Below are positions 6,890-15,580 of a stretch of DNA of 64,000 nt, in pieces. The notes under the pieces are model-generated. The model did no database searches. It saw only the letters and a program-made list of their open reading frames with translations, and was not told the DNA's origin. Within the stretch, counting starts at the first letter, position 1. The number at the start of each line of letters is the position of its first letter. Origin of the DNA: Glaciecola sp. UBA2563 (GTDB taxonomy: Bacteria > Pseudomonadota > Gammaproteobacteria > Enterobacterales > Alteromonadaceae); contig DDLV01000008.1 in assembly GCA_002340325.1 (NCBI GenBank), positions 1 to 64,000 of the forward strand. Direction: 5' to 3'. A program made the position numbers and the translations under genes.

Positions 6890-9760
6890 TCATTTCGATG
6901 TAATAGGGAATTGCGAGAAATTCTGCAGTGGTTCAGGTGACGCTAGGAAAAAGCCTTGTGCATAATCAATACCCAGTTTACCTACTTGAACTAATATCTC
7001 CTGCGATTCGACGCATTCAGCAATGGTACGAATATTCATCGACCTCGCGACATCACAAATAGAACTTACCATTGCCATATCAATTTTATCAATCATAATT
7101 TCTCGAATAAAATTGCCATCTATTTTCAAGAAATCAACCGGCAGTGACTTCAGGTAAGCGTAACTTGAAAAGCCACTGCCGAAATTATCAATAGCAAACA
7201 AGCAGCCGTATTGCTGAAATTTGGTAATGAATGTTTGGGTTGCCTTTACATTTAAAATGGCAGTAGATTCGGTAATGTCGAAGCATATTTTTTCAAAAGG
7301 TATGTCATACTTTTTAAACGCGCTCATTAAAAAGAACGAAAAGTCATCATCTACAATAGCGCAACTGGACAAGTTAATATTTGCTCTACCCAATCGTGAA
7401 AGTCTTTTTGGTGATTCACGCAACCAGGAAAAGAAAGACTCAACTACCCATTTATCAATTTTTTGGCTGATGAAATTTTTTTCTGCATTGCCCAAGAAAA
7501 ATTGAGGGGTTACAAGTTCTCCATCATTTGCGCGAAGCCGGACTAATACTTCAAAGTAGTCGTCGTTATTATTTGAATTGAGAGGGCGATAGTGTTGGTA
7601 AAATAGCACAAAGCTGTCATTGATAATTGCTGAGATGACCTCCTTATTCCAGAATAACTCGCGTTCAATTGTCTTGTTTACGCCAGAATTGCTGCTGTAA
7701 ACATGTACCTTGTGCTCGCTCTCTTTTTTGGTACCGCTTTCCTTTTTAGCAACACTACATGCAGTATCTGCGAAGCTCAGCAACTCTGCGGGTGTAGATG
7801 ATGGTTCATCATATAACGCAACACCTATACTTATAGACTGATTGAATAGCCGCTTTTCCCATTTAAATTCAAAGTCACATATTTGATTCACTAATTTCTC
7901 ACCAACGGCGATGATGTCATCTCTGCTTTCGCAGTCCATTAAAAGACCAAATTGATCAGAGTGTATGCGGGCAAGAGGGTATTGGTCGCCAATCACGTTG
8001 TAAAGCGCTAGTGCAATTTGTTTAATAAACATATCACCCGCGTTATGACCGCATGAATGATTGATAGAATTAAATTTGTCCACATCAATTAGCAAGATGC
8101 CGAGTACGCTGTCCGTAGTAGCGTTTTCAGACATTTTGGTCTGTAAAAGTTCAAGGAAATATCGCCTATTAAACAGCCCAGTTAACTGGTCATGGGTATT
8201 CAAATACTGCAGGTTAATGTGGTGAAGTCTGCGCTCAGTGACGTCGAATATCGAGCCATAGACCAGGTTTTCATCGTCCTGTATGTCTACCTTAGCGGTG
8301 ATAGACAACCAAAACTCAGAACCTTCTTTCGTTACTGCGCGCACTTCTTTACCAAGCACAACTTTTTGAATACTTAGCTCACCGAGCAGTAAATCTACGT
8401 CGCGAGAGTTGGCAAAAAACTGACGTAGATGTATTGTCTCATCGTTCCAATCTTTGTCTTGTTTATACCCGAAGAGTGCCGAAAATGCGGGATTTACCGC
8501 AAGTATTTCACCGCTGAGTCTCGCAATAAGCTGGCCTTCGACAGAATTATCGAACAAATCTTGAAATCGATGCATTGCACTGATGGTATCCGTGAATCCT
8601 TGACTGAGCTCTGTTATTAGTGATTGTTCTCTACTGATTATGGCCACGCCAACGAGCAAGACACCAAGGCAGGATATGATAAAAGGGTAAGGTGCTGAGA
8701 AGAATAGATGCTCTTCAGTATGGATGAATGTTGCAAATTCAATTACAGCCATGACGGTTAATGCAGCCCACCCGGCGAAATAGATGATTGCCGATCTAAC
8801 ATCAATAGATTTCCAATAAAGAACAGTGGCTAACAACTTATTGAGAATAAAAAATACCGCAAGCGCGAGTATAGATATTATTTGGTAGAAATCGTCAAGC
8901 CAAAACAGATTGGCCACTGGTATCAGTAATAATGTATAGAGAAAATACCACCACATGCTAGGCACAGGGACAAAGAAAATTTTAGTGATTTTCAATGCGG
9001 AAAACAACGTGACAACTAAACTTACAGCTGTCAATTCAGCGGCAAAAAAAGGCAGGTTGAAGAGAATCGGCAGTATTCCTTCTGCACTTAGTAGTGTCGT
9101 CATTGCCGCCGTAGAAAAAATACAAAACCAGAATCGTGCAGGCAGATTTTTTAGTATATAGGCCAAAAGAAAATGTATTGAGAGTAATGATAATCCGCCA
9201 CACAACGCACCGATTAATATAAGTCTTTTGACTCTGTTTTCTTTATGCGCCTCACTATTCCATAACTCAATTGGCAGTAGACTTATTCCATCGTCTCGAA
9301 TGAGCAAGTATACCGTAAACTCAGATTGCATTTGAGAGACAAATTGCATCTCAAAACCGCGTCGAATGAACTGAGTTGTTTTATTTGCATCATCGTTTAG
9401 CCGTGAAGACTGCAAGATCCGACCCTGTTCATCTAGAATGTAGGCTTGTGCCATATCGACAAATGAATTGCCCGCAATCAGCGTTAAATTTTTACTTGTA
9501 TCTAATGAATTATCAACGCGAAACCTTACCCATAGAGATTTGTCGCTAGGGATATCGACTACAGTACGGTAGGGTTCCCATTCGGGTATTTGCATAACAT
9601 CAGAAAGCAAGTTTGATTCAGAGATAATGAGCAATTGCGCTTCATCTGAAAGTGATATTACTTCTGCAATGTCCGCACTTACGGGTTGCACTTGCGCATT
9701 TGTGGCAATTGACATTAGGGGTAATAACAAGCCACATAACAGCTTAGTAATTAATCGCAT
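6890..9760 (-). CDS. 7TMR-DISM sensor with PAS, degenerate GGDEF and EAL domains
   Basis: This 956-residue membrane signalling protein starts with a signal peptide (1-22). A periplasmic 7TMR-DISMED2 domain (about 25-165) follows, then seven transmembrane helices (about 175-375), a PAS domain (about 390-505), a GGDEF domain (about 515-680) and an EAL domain (about 700-950). The GGDEF signature reads HSDQF, so diguanylate cyclase activity is doubtful. The EAL signature reads EVL (FEVLVRLR), while DFLKIDGNFI, TIAECVES and YAQGFFLA are retained, so phosphodiesterase activity remains possible. The likely role is sensing a periplasmic ligand, possibly a carbohydrate, and adjusting cyclic-di-GMP, either catalytically or as an effector. 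It appears monocistronic. A dispersed repeat lies just upstream of the start. Confidence 0.9.
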   Translation of the reverse strand: MRLITKLLCGLLLPLMSIATNAQVQPVSADIAEVISLSDEAQLLIISESNLLSDVMQIPEWEPYRTVVDIPSDKSLWVRFRVDNSLDTSKNLTLIAGNSFVDMAQAYILDEQGRILQSSRLNDDANKTTQFIRRGFEMQFVSQMQSEFTVYLLIRDDGISLLPIELWNSEAHKENRVKRLILIGALCGGLSLLSIHFLLAYILKNLPARFWFCIFSTAAMTTLLSAEGILPILFNLPFFAAELTAVSLVVTLFSALKITKIFFVPVPSMWWYFLYTLLLIPVANLFWLDDFYQIISILALAVFFILNKLLATVLYWKSIDVRSAIIYFAGWAALTVMAVIEFATFIHTEEHLFFSAPYPFIISCLGVLLVGVAIISREQSLITELSQGFTDTISAMHRFQDLFDNSVEGQLIARLSGEILAVNPAFSALFGYKQDKDWNDETIHLRQFFANSRDVDLLLGELSIQKVVLGKEVRAVTKEGSEFWLSITAKVDIQDDENLVYGSIFDVTERRLHHINLQYLNTHDQLTGLFNRRYFLELLQTKMSENATTDSVLGILLIDVDKFNSINHSCGHNAGDMFIKQIALALYNVIGDQYPLARIHSDQFGLLMDCESRDDIIAVGEKLVNQICDFEFKWEKRLFNQSISIGVALYDEPSSTPAELLSFADTACSVAKKESGTKKESEHKVHVYSSNSGVNKTIERELFWNKEVISAIINDSFVLFYQHYRPLNSNNNDDYFEVLVRLRANDGELVTPQFFLGNAEKNFISQKIDKWVVESFFSWLRESPKRLSRLGRANINLSSCAIVDDDFSFFLMSAFKKYDIPFEKICFDITESTAILNVKATQTFITKFQQYGCLFAIDNFGSGFSSYAYLKSLPVDFLKIDGNFIREIMIDKIDMAMVSSICDVARSMNIRTIAECVESQEILVQVGKLGIDYAQGFFLASPEPLQNFSQFPITSK

Positions 9761-9788
9761 TGTGTGATTGCTCTATAGGAACGCTTTA

Positions 9789-9833
9789 CACAAACGTCTG
9801 CAAAAAAAGTACACGAAAGATCAACACGCTCTA
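9789..9833. repeat. Partial copy of the 76-bp repeat
   Basis: Matches the right half of the element at 1955-2030 from CACAAAC to CAACACGCTCTA, with a few substitutions and one extra A in the A-run. The left terminal inverted repeat is not found here, so this is a truncated or diverged copy. It sits in the 237-bp spacer between the GGDEF/EAL gene and the lipoprotein cytochrome. Confidence 0.55.
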
Positions 9834-9997
9834 AATATATGATGCATAATCTCATTGTAACCAAACGAAAAAAAGTTTGTGAAAAACTTTGCCTATAATC
9901 AAAGATAGGCACCAAATATGCCAACACAAAAGTAGCCCATAACTTAGCGATTTCTATATTATGCTGGGTACGAAATTAAGCGAGATAGTTTATTAAC

Positions 9998-10357
9998 GTG
10001 AAGAATAAGAACGCAATCAGAGCAGTGCAGTCCGGACACACATTACTTTTATTGGTCGTTGTCATGTTTTCAATGATACTCGCTGGTTGTATTGATCAGG
10101 AAACCACAGGTGACGCAATTGCGGGCAAGAATAAATCGACCATTTGTGCGCAGTGTCACGGGGCCAACGGTATATCAATTGTGCCAATTTATCCAAATTT
10201 AGCAGGCCAAAAAGAGCAGTACATGATCCTTGCGCTAAAAGCCTATCGGTCAGGTGAAAGAGTAAACATGGCGATGACCCCCCATGCTAGGAAATTAACC
10301 GACGAGGATATCGCTGATCTTTCTGCTTATTACGCTAGTCTGCCCCCTGGCGGCTAA
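9998..10357 (+). CDS. Lipoprotein class I cytochrome c
   Basis: A 119-residue protein with an N-terminal hydrophobic segment ending in the lipobox LAGC (Cys31), so it should be lipid-anchored in the periplasm. One heme-binding motif CAQCH (Cys50, Cys53, His54) is present, followed by GANGISIVPIYPNLAGQ, typical of small cytochrome c-553/c4-type domains. The Met within MAMTPHARKL is the probable sixth heme ligand, and LTDEDIADLSAYYASL is the usual C-terminal helix. It would carry electrons between periplasmic dehydrogenases and terminal oxidases. The start is GTG; no better ATG is available. It appears transcribed alone, and its partner is unknown. Confidence 0.85.
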   Translation: MKNKNAIRAVQSGHTLLLLVVVMFSMILAGCIDQETTGDAIAGKNKSTICAQCHGANGISIVPIYPNLAGQKEQYMILALKAYRSGERVNMAMTPHARKLTDEDIADLSAYYASLPPGG

Positions 10358-10472
10358 CAAAACTGCTCGTCTTGTATTCGTATAATGTATACATCTGCTT
10401 TACATCAGATCCGAAAAGACTAAACCAAACGGTCACTTATAGAGTAAAACACACCAAAAGAAAGGATTAATT

Positions 10473-11132
10473 GTGTTTACCCTTCATCATTTAAATGATT
10501 CGCGCTCGCAACGTATTGCATGGTTGCTCGAGCTTGCCGATGTCGAATATGAAATAAAATCTTATCGTAGAGATCCGAAAACTAGTCTTGCGCCTGAAGA
10601 GTTGAAGCGCCTACATCCGCTTGGCACCGCGCCATTAATCACTCACAATGGTGTGACGTTTGCTGAATCAGGTGCTATCTGTGAATATGTGGCGATGCAG
10701 AGCGCACAACAATTAATGCCCGATCATGGCACTACCGCATATATCCACACATCGTTTTGGTCTCACTATGCGGAAGGAAGCTTTTTACCACCGTTGGTCA
10801 CCGCAATGGTTATTAATAAGGCACGAGCAAGAGTTCCGTTCTTTATTAAACCGATTGCTAACAAACTTTTAGATGCAATCATGAACGCTTATTTCAATAA
10901 GGCGATACAGCGAAACTTTTTATTTACTGAAAAATACCTTGAAAATAAAACGTGGTTAGTGGGCAACTCGCCCACGATAGCAGACGTGCAGATGAGTTTT
11001 GCACTTGAAGCTGTTTATGATGCTGGACGATTGGAAAAGTTTCCGAATATGCGCAATTACGTTGAAAGACTTAGAACAACAGAATCCTTCATTAACGCAA
11101 TGGCTAAGCTGAAAGATGCTGAGACAGCTTAG
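10473..11132 (+). CDS. Glutathione S-transferase family protein
   Basis: A 219-residue cytosolic protein with an N-terminal thioredoxin-like GST domain (FTLHHLNDSRSQRIAWLLELADVEYE; HPLGTAPLI then FAESGAICEYV, the cis-Pro and glutathione gamma-glutamyl binding region) and an all-helical C-terminal domain carrying the conserved NSPTIADVQMSF motif. Such enzymes conjugate or reduce electrophiles with glutathione; the substrate is not predictable. Translation starts at GTG with AAAGGA at good spacing upstream. The gene is 115 bases from the cytochrome gene with no clear terminator between, so loose co-transcription is possible. It converges on recQ. Confidence 0.9.
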   Translation: MFTLHHLNDSRSQRIAWLLELADVEYEIKSYRRDPKTSLAPEELKRLHPLGTAPLITHNGVTFAESGAICEYVAMQSAQQLMPDHGTTAYIHTSFWSHYAEGSFLPPLVTAMVINKARARVPFFIKPIANKLLDAIMNAYFNKAIQRNFLFTEKYLENKTWLVGNSPTIADVQMSFALEAVYDAGRLEKFPNMRNYVERLRTTESFINAMAKLKDAETA

Positions 11133-11146
11133 TGTCAAAGGATACT

Positions 11147-12982
11147 TTAGGTCATGTGCTTCTGAATTAGCGCGATAAACGCGTCTCCATAGCGTACGAG
11201 TTTTGTATTGCCAACACCACTTACTTGTAGAAATGCCGATGAGTTAGTCGGCAGTCGGCTTGCCATGTCTGCTAGTGATGCATCGCTAAATACAACGTAT
11301 GCCGGCACTTGATTTTCTTCCGCAATGCTTTTGCGCAAATGCTTTAGCTTAGCAAACAACTCTCTGTCTATGTTCTTGGGGAGAGGTTCTTTCTTTTTAC
11401 TGATATTTACTGCCAATCGAGGGATGGCTAAAAAGACATTATTTTCGCCTCTCAGTATGGGTCTCGCCGCTTCCGTTAGCATAAGGTTTCCATTGCGAGT
11501 CAGGTCTATAGTTACAAGGCCCTGATGAATTAATTGCTGTAGCAAGCTGTACCAATAGCTGTCTGATTTGTCTTTGCCAATGCCATAAGTGGATAGTTGG
11601 TCGTATTGTTTCTCTACGAGTTTCTTAAGCGACTTACCTTTTAGGACATCAATGATGGTTTGAAATGATGTATCCATTCGCAAGCGATAGATGCAAGACA
11701 GCAGTTTTCTCGTTTCTTCAGAAGCATCAAACATCTTGGGTGGATCTTGGCAGACATCACAATTTCCGCAGGCTTTGCTGCTGTAGTCGCCAAAATAGTT
11801 GAGCAGTACCTGGCGTCTGCATGTTTGGGCTTCTGCAAATGATTGCATGGCGTCAAACTTATGCATTTCGATCTCAAATCTCTCAGGCTGGCTGCCGTCG
11901 GCGATCCATTTTCTAATTCTTACGGAGTCTCTTTCATCGTATAGCAATAGCGCTTCAGCGGCTAAACCATCTCGACCAGCTCTGCCAGTTTCCTGATAAA
12001 AGGATTCTATACTTCTCGGAACATCATGATGAACAACATATCGCACGTTAGACTTGTTGATGCCCATGCCAAATGCAACCGTTGCAACAACAACCTGAAG
12101 TTCGTCTCGAAGAAATTGGTTTTGTACGCGGCTGCGGTGTTCATTATCATAGCCAGCGTGGTAAGCATCTGCAGAAATACCATTGTTTTGTAGTTTTAAT
12201 GCTAGGTCATCGACTTTAGCTTTGCTGCTACAATACACAATGCCTGCGTTATCACCCTGCTGCTTAATAAAAGATACAACTTGGTCAAAGCCTTTGTATT
12301 TGCTCAACAAATTGTATCGTATATTGGGGCGATCAAAGCTACCTCTGTATACAAAAGGGTCCTCAAGACTCAATTGGTGAATGATATCTTGTCGTGTTGC
12401 TTGATCTGCCGTCGCTGTTAACGCAATAAGCGGTATAGATGGGAAGGCAAGTTTGAGTTTTGAAAGCGCGCGATAGTCTTTTCTAAAGTCGTGCCCCCAA
12501 TGACTCACACAGTGCGCTTCATCTATCGCAATCATGCTTATTTTCAATTCACTCAACTGCTCTAGAAAGCGCCCTCGCATCAATCTTTCTGGGGCGACAT
12601 AGACAATCTTTATTGAGCCTTCACCCATTGCTTTATAGATTGACTGTTCTTCCTCTTGGCTTAGCGCGGAGTTTAAAAATTCAGCGTTAATGCCTTGCGC
12701 TTTTAGCTGTTGCACCTGATCTTGCATCAGTGAAATAAGTGGGCAAACTACGATTGTCAAACCATCAAGAAGGAGTGCCGGTAACTGATAACAAATTGAT
12801 TTTCCACCGCCCGTCGGCATTAGCACCAAACAGTCTCTGCCTTTCATGACCATATCTATCGATGCTTTCTGGCCTTCTCTTAATTCCGAGAAACCAAAAT
12901 ACCGTTTTAAGTTTTCTGTGATGTTTTTGTCTGATGCTTCGACAGTTTGTGTATTGGGAACGGAGACTAGCAATTCTTCCAC
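11147..12982 (-). CDS. recQ: ATP-dependent DNA helicase RecQ
   Basis: The 611-residue protein has the full RecQ layout. The SF2 helicase core has Walker A PTGGGKS (about 56-62) and Walker B DEAH (154-157). The aromatic-rich loop HCVSHWGHDFR and motif VI QETGRAGRDG are present. A zinc-binding RQC domain follows (CRRQ..., CGNCDVC), with a C-terminal HRDC domain (about 535-611). It unwinds recombination intermediates 3'-to-5' in RecF-pathway repair. The ATG start gives about 20 residues before the family N-terminus. No neighbours are functionally linked, and it overlaps nothing. Confidence 0.97.
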   Translation of the reverse strand: MEELLVSVPNTQTVEASDKNITENLKRYFGFSELREGQKASIDMVMKGRDCLVLMPTGGGKSICYQLPALLLDGLTIVVCPLISLMQDQVQQLKAQGINAEFLNSALSQEEEQSIYKAMGEGSIKIVYVAPERLMRGRFLEQLSELKISMIAIDEAHCVSHWGHDFRKDYRALSKLKLAFPSIPLIALTATADQATRQDIIHQLSLEDPFVYRGSFDRPNIRYNLLSKYKGFDQVVSFIKQQGDNAGIVYCSSKAKVDDLALKLQNNGISADAYHAGYDNEHRSRVQNQFLRDELQVVVATVAFGMGINKSNVRYVVHHDVPRSIESFYQETGRAGRDGLAAEALLLYDERDSVRIRKWIADGSQPERFEIEMHKFDAMQSFAEAQTCRRQVLLNYFGDYSSKACGNCDVCQDPPKMFDASEETRKLLSCIYRLRMDTSFQTIIDVLKGKSLKKLVEKQYDQLSTYGIGKDKSDSYWYSLLQQLIHQGLVTIDLTRNGNLMLTEAARPILRGENNVFLAIPRLAVNISKKKEPLPKNIDRELFAKLKHLRKSIAEENQVPAYVVFSDASLADMASRLPTNSSAFLQVSGVGNTKLVRYGDAFIALIQKHMT

Positions 12983-13239
12983 GGCGTAATTTTTTCTTCT
13001 AATTCTATTCGTAATTAAGATGCTTTTAAACCTGTACCATGTAAGTAATTTAAAGAAATTAATACTGAATGAATGTCTAGGCCAATACTACTAATGTGGT
13101 AAAGGATTTTTGTGGTTACTTTAAAAAACCTTTATCTACATCAAAGTTTCACTAAGCAGTTTTGATTATTATAAATCCATACGGTCAAATACTGACGTAC
13201 ATCTCAGAATTATTAATTTAAAAACGCTAAGGAAATAAC

Positions 13240-13674
13240 ATGAAACGACTCGCTATCATCTGCTCTGTATTGATGGGCTTTTGCGTAAATGCAGTTGCTG
13301 AGGACAATACACCATCAAACGACCATCGAGTAACGCTTGAAGTAAGTGTGGAAGAAAGAGATTTCATTTTGGAAAGAATGCGACGCATGTTAGAAACCCT
13401 AACATCAGTTCAACAAACAGTAATTCTTGATTCCCCTGAAAATGCGGACAACCTCGTTAGAAACTTAGTCGCATATACAACTGAAGAATATCCAGAAGGT
13501 TGGTATGAAAGGATGCCAGAAGGTTTCAAAGCAATGGAAGACAGACTCAATGAGCGCTGGAGAATTCTTGCTGAAAACAACACAAGTGATTCTAAGCTTA
13601 TTCTAAAAAATACAGTGCAAGTTATGGCTACCTGCAACGCTTGTCATCGCTCATTTAAGATTGGTTTAGAATAA
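13240..13674 (+). CDS. Cytochrome c'-like periplasmic heme protein
   Basis: A 144-residue protein with a signal peptide (1-20, ending NAVA). A four-helix-bundle-like region follows, with the heme motif CNACH (Cys132, Cys135, His136) eight residues from the C-terminus, continuing as RSFKIG. A C-terminal CxxCHxxF motif is the hallmark of class II cytochromes c (cytochrome c'/c-556 type). These often bind NO or act as electron carriers. The start is fixed by AAGGAAATAAC before the ATG. A perfect 12-bp inverted repeat follows the gene. There is no functional link to recQ or to the convergent lipoprotein operon. Confidence 0.8.
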   Translation: MKRLAIICSVLMGFCVNAVAEDNTPSNDHRVTLEVSVEERDFILERMRRMLETLTSVQQTVILDSPENADNLVRNLVAYTTEEYPEGWYERMPEGFKAMEDRLNERWRILAENNTSDSKLILKNTVQVMATCNACHRSFKIGLE

Positions 13675-13698
13675 GCGGTCCAGCTTTTCATGAAGATG

Positions 13699-13738
13699 TG
13701 AACTGGAACATTTTCAATCACTGAATTGTTCCAGTTCA
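13699..13738. terminator. Convergent hairpin between cytochrome and lipoprotein genes
   Basis: TGAACTGGAACA (13699-13710) and TGTTCCAGTTCA (13727-13738) are a perfect 12-bp inverted repeat with a 16-base loop. The repeat covers the last codons and stop of the minus-strand lipoprotein gene. It probably terminates both convergent transcripts, though no strong T-run follows. Confidence 0.55.
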
Positions 13739-14439
13739 AACGTTACAGTACCACCCTTAAACATTCCGATACTTTGCGGCTCAATTCGCTCGAGTTTTAT
13801 CATACCAACACTAGGTGCATACCATTCGTGTTGCTCAATATTTATCGTTTGGTAGCCAAGCTTAGGATCTACGTATAAGTCAAAAGATGCGTTTCCGCTC
13901 ACTTTTATGCAGTACTCAAATTGCCCGGCAGGTACTTTGACCGTTTCATTGTCAGCGACAATTTCAAACTCCATTTCAAAGCTTACTTCTTTTGCTTCTG
14001 GCACGGTATCAAGCGCTGAACCTCTAAGCACGTATGTCCGTGATTCGACATACCAGCTATTGCCCGATGCGAAGTCTTTATGCAATGGTAAGATTTTACG
14101 TTCAGCGCTATCGAAGGTGAGTTCTTTTTCGTGTAATCGTTTTTGACCAATTCGGAAAATGCCATCTTCTGCACTTAGAATGTAGTAATCCGTGCCGTCG
14201 CTCGTTCTTCGTATATGAACTGGCATGTCAAAATACTTGTCTTGCAGTTCGATATTACCAATATTCTCTACAGTAAACGTGCGTGACTTAAAATCCGTAG
14301 ACGCATCATCATACACGCTATATTTCCATTTCAATCCTTCGTGCAGCGGAAAATAATCTGTTTTAGAAATATCCTGACCACATGCTTGTAAAAGACATGT
14401 GGAAACGAAAACGATAGACGTGCGTACCTTGCTCATCAT
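13714..14439 (-). CDS. Hypothetical lipoprotein, last gene of the ExbB-like operon
   Basis: A protein of 241 residues with a lipoprotein signal ending LLQAC (Cys at about 20), followed by a mostly beta-strand region starting DYFPLHEGLKWKYSVYDD. That opening recalls many unassigned bacterial lipoproteins that begin with 'YFPL..G..W.Y'. It overlaps the upstream gene by 4 bases (ATGA), so it is translationally coupled in an operon with a MotA/TolQ/ExbB-type channel. A role in an energised envelope complex is inference from position only; the sequence alone gives no function. Confidence 0.7.
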   Translation of the reverse strand: MMSKVRTSIVFVSTCLLQACGQDISKTDYFPLHEGLKWKYSVYDDASTDFKSRTFTVENIGNIELQDKYFDMPVHIRRTSDGTDYYILSAEDGIFRIGQKRLHEKELTFDSAERKILPLHKDFASGNSWYVESRTYVLRGSALDTVPEAKEVSFEMEFEIVADNETVKVPAGQFEYCIKVSGNASFDLYVDPKLGYQTINIEQHEWYAPSVGMIKLERIEPQSIGMFKGGTVTFELEQFSD

Positions 14440-14951
14440 TTTTCAGGAAGCGCGCTTTCTTCAAGATCGATAAAATAGACAGAGTGCTTATCGTCTTGCG
14501 CCAAGCTTCTATCTGATTCCGCTCTGAATCGCCGATTTTCTCGGTCTTGAAAACCGATTTGGTCACGACCATCTTTGGTTTTGATCATCGCTTGTTCTAC
14601 CTGCGCATGTAGCTGACGTGAATACGGCAGTTCAAAAGCGCGTGGCGTATCAGCAAGCTGATTATTGTAAACTTCGCTTACCCAAAGTGTAATTTTTCCC
14701 TCATCTTGCGCTTCTTTATTTGGTTCTTGAATAAGGCCATGATGAAAAAAGAACTTATCAGGTAGTTCGGTTGTGCTAGGCCAGCCTTGTGCTTCTTTCC
14801 ACCCATAATAACTCAATGTATAAAAAACAACGGCCAAGACAATAATCGTCGCTTTAACAAAATAGTGTAAGTTGCTTTTTATAAGTGCAAACAACAATAG
14901 CGACGAAAAGAACGCATAAACAATCACAAGTAACATTAACGATTCATTCAT
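14436..14951 (-). CDS. Hypothetical membrane protein of the ExbB-like operon
   Basis: A 171-residue protein with two predicted N-terminal transmembrane helices (about 4-24 and 33-51), then a soluble, charged region of about 115 residues containing GWPSTTELPDKFFFHHGLIQEPNKEAQDEGKI-type sequence and an acidic tail. It overlaps genes on both sides by 4 bases, which is strong evidence that it is real and co-expressed. No family is recognised. Two helices plus a periplasmic or cytoplasmic tail would fit an accessory subunit of the MotA/TolQ-type channel encoded at the head of the operon. Confidence 0.7.
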   Translation of the reverse strand: MNESLMLLVIVYAFFSSLLLFALIKSNLHYFVKATIIVLAVVFYTLSYYGWKEAQGWPSTTELPDKFFFHHGLIQEPNKEAQDEGKITLWVSEVYNNQLADTPRAFELPYSRQLHAQVEQAMIKTKDGRDQIGFQDRENRRFRAESDRSLAQDDKHSVYFIDLEESALPEK

Positions 14952-15580
14952 TTATTGTATGTCCCGACGAGCTTCTTTTGTAAATTATTGATGTCGAATA
15001 CGCGACCGTCAGGTGCGATTGAAAACCGAAGCGATGTGATTTCATCACCTTCTTTTTGCAGTTGTGAAGAGGTGTAGTGTAAAACGCGGAGTTTGGGATT
15101 TACTTCTGCAAGATACACCGTCACAGGTACTGTTTGAGCAGTCTCAGTCTTAAAGTAGTGCAAATTAATTATAAACTCTCCGGGTGGTCTGCCGCGAATG
15201 GTAAGTACTTCTTGGTTTAGCGGATTAACAACTTCAATGCCGTTGATTGTCTGCTTATCATTGAGCAAACCCCGATCATCCCTATCTAAATGCATCAAAC
15301 CTTGCTCTGGGTTTCTAAAGGATACTAATGTTGAGTCAGGTCCTTCTGCCCAAATATCAATGTCGTTTGGGTCGCCGTCTGGCCAACTGGCGGTAATGAT
15401 AAATTCTGCCTTTGGATCGATGATGCCCGACTTTGCAGGTGGATTTAGTAATAGCAAGGTAATCAGAAACAAAAAAGTAAAGGTCATCAATGCGTTGAAC
15501 AGCAGATCGGTAAAGGGATCCACATCATCGTGAGGTTTATCTTTAAACAGCGGCACTATGAGCACCTTGAATATCTGCAC
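14948..15580 (-). CDS. ExbD/TolR-like single-pass periplasmic protein
   Basis: About 210 residues: a short cytoplasmic N-terminus with DDVDPFTDLLFNALMTFTFLFLITLLLL, then a periplasmic beta-rich domain. A single N-terminal helix containing an Asp (DPFTD) right before or within it is what ExbD, TolR and MotB use as the proton-path acid. However, the periplasmic part (WPDGDPNDIDIWAEGPD) is not a standard ExbD/TolR domain. Coupled to a MotA/TolQ/ExbB-like gene upstream, it is the likely partner subunit. The start is uncertain: the GTG at 15580 lies inside the upstream gene and later GTGs at 15565 and 15556 are possible. Confidence 0.7.
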   Translation of the reverse strand: MQIFKVLIVPLFKDKPHDDVDPFTDLLFNALMTFTFLFLITLLLLNPPAKSGIIDPKAEFIITASWPDGDPNDIDIWAEGPDSTLVSFRNPEQGLMHLDRDDRGLLNDKQTINGIEVVNPLNQEVLTIRGRPPGEFIINLHYFKTETAQTVPVTVYLAEVNPKLRVLHYTSSQLQKEGDEITSLRFSIAPDGRVFDINNLQKKLVGTYNK

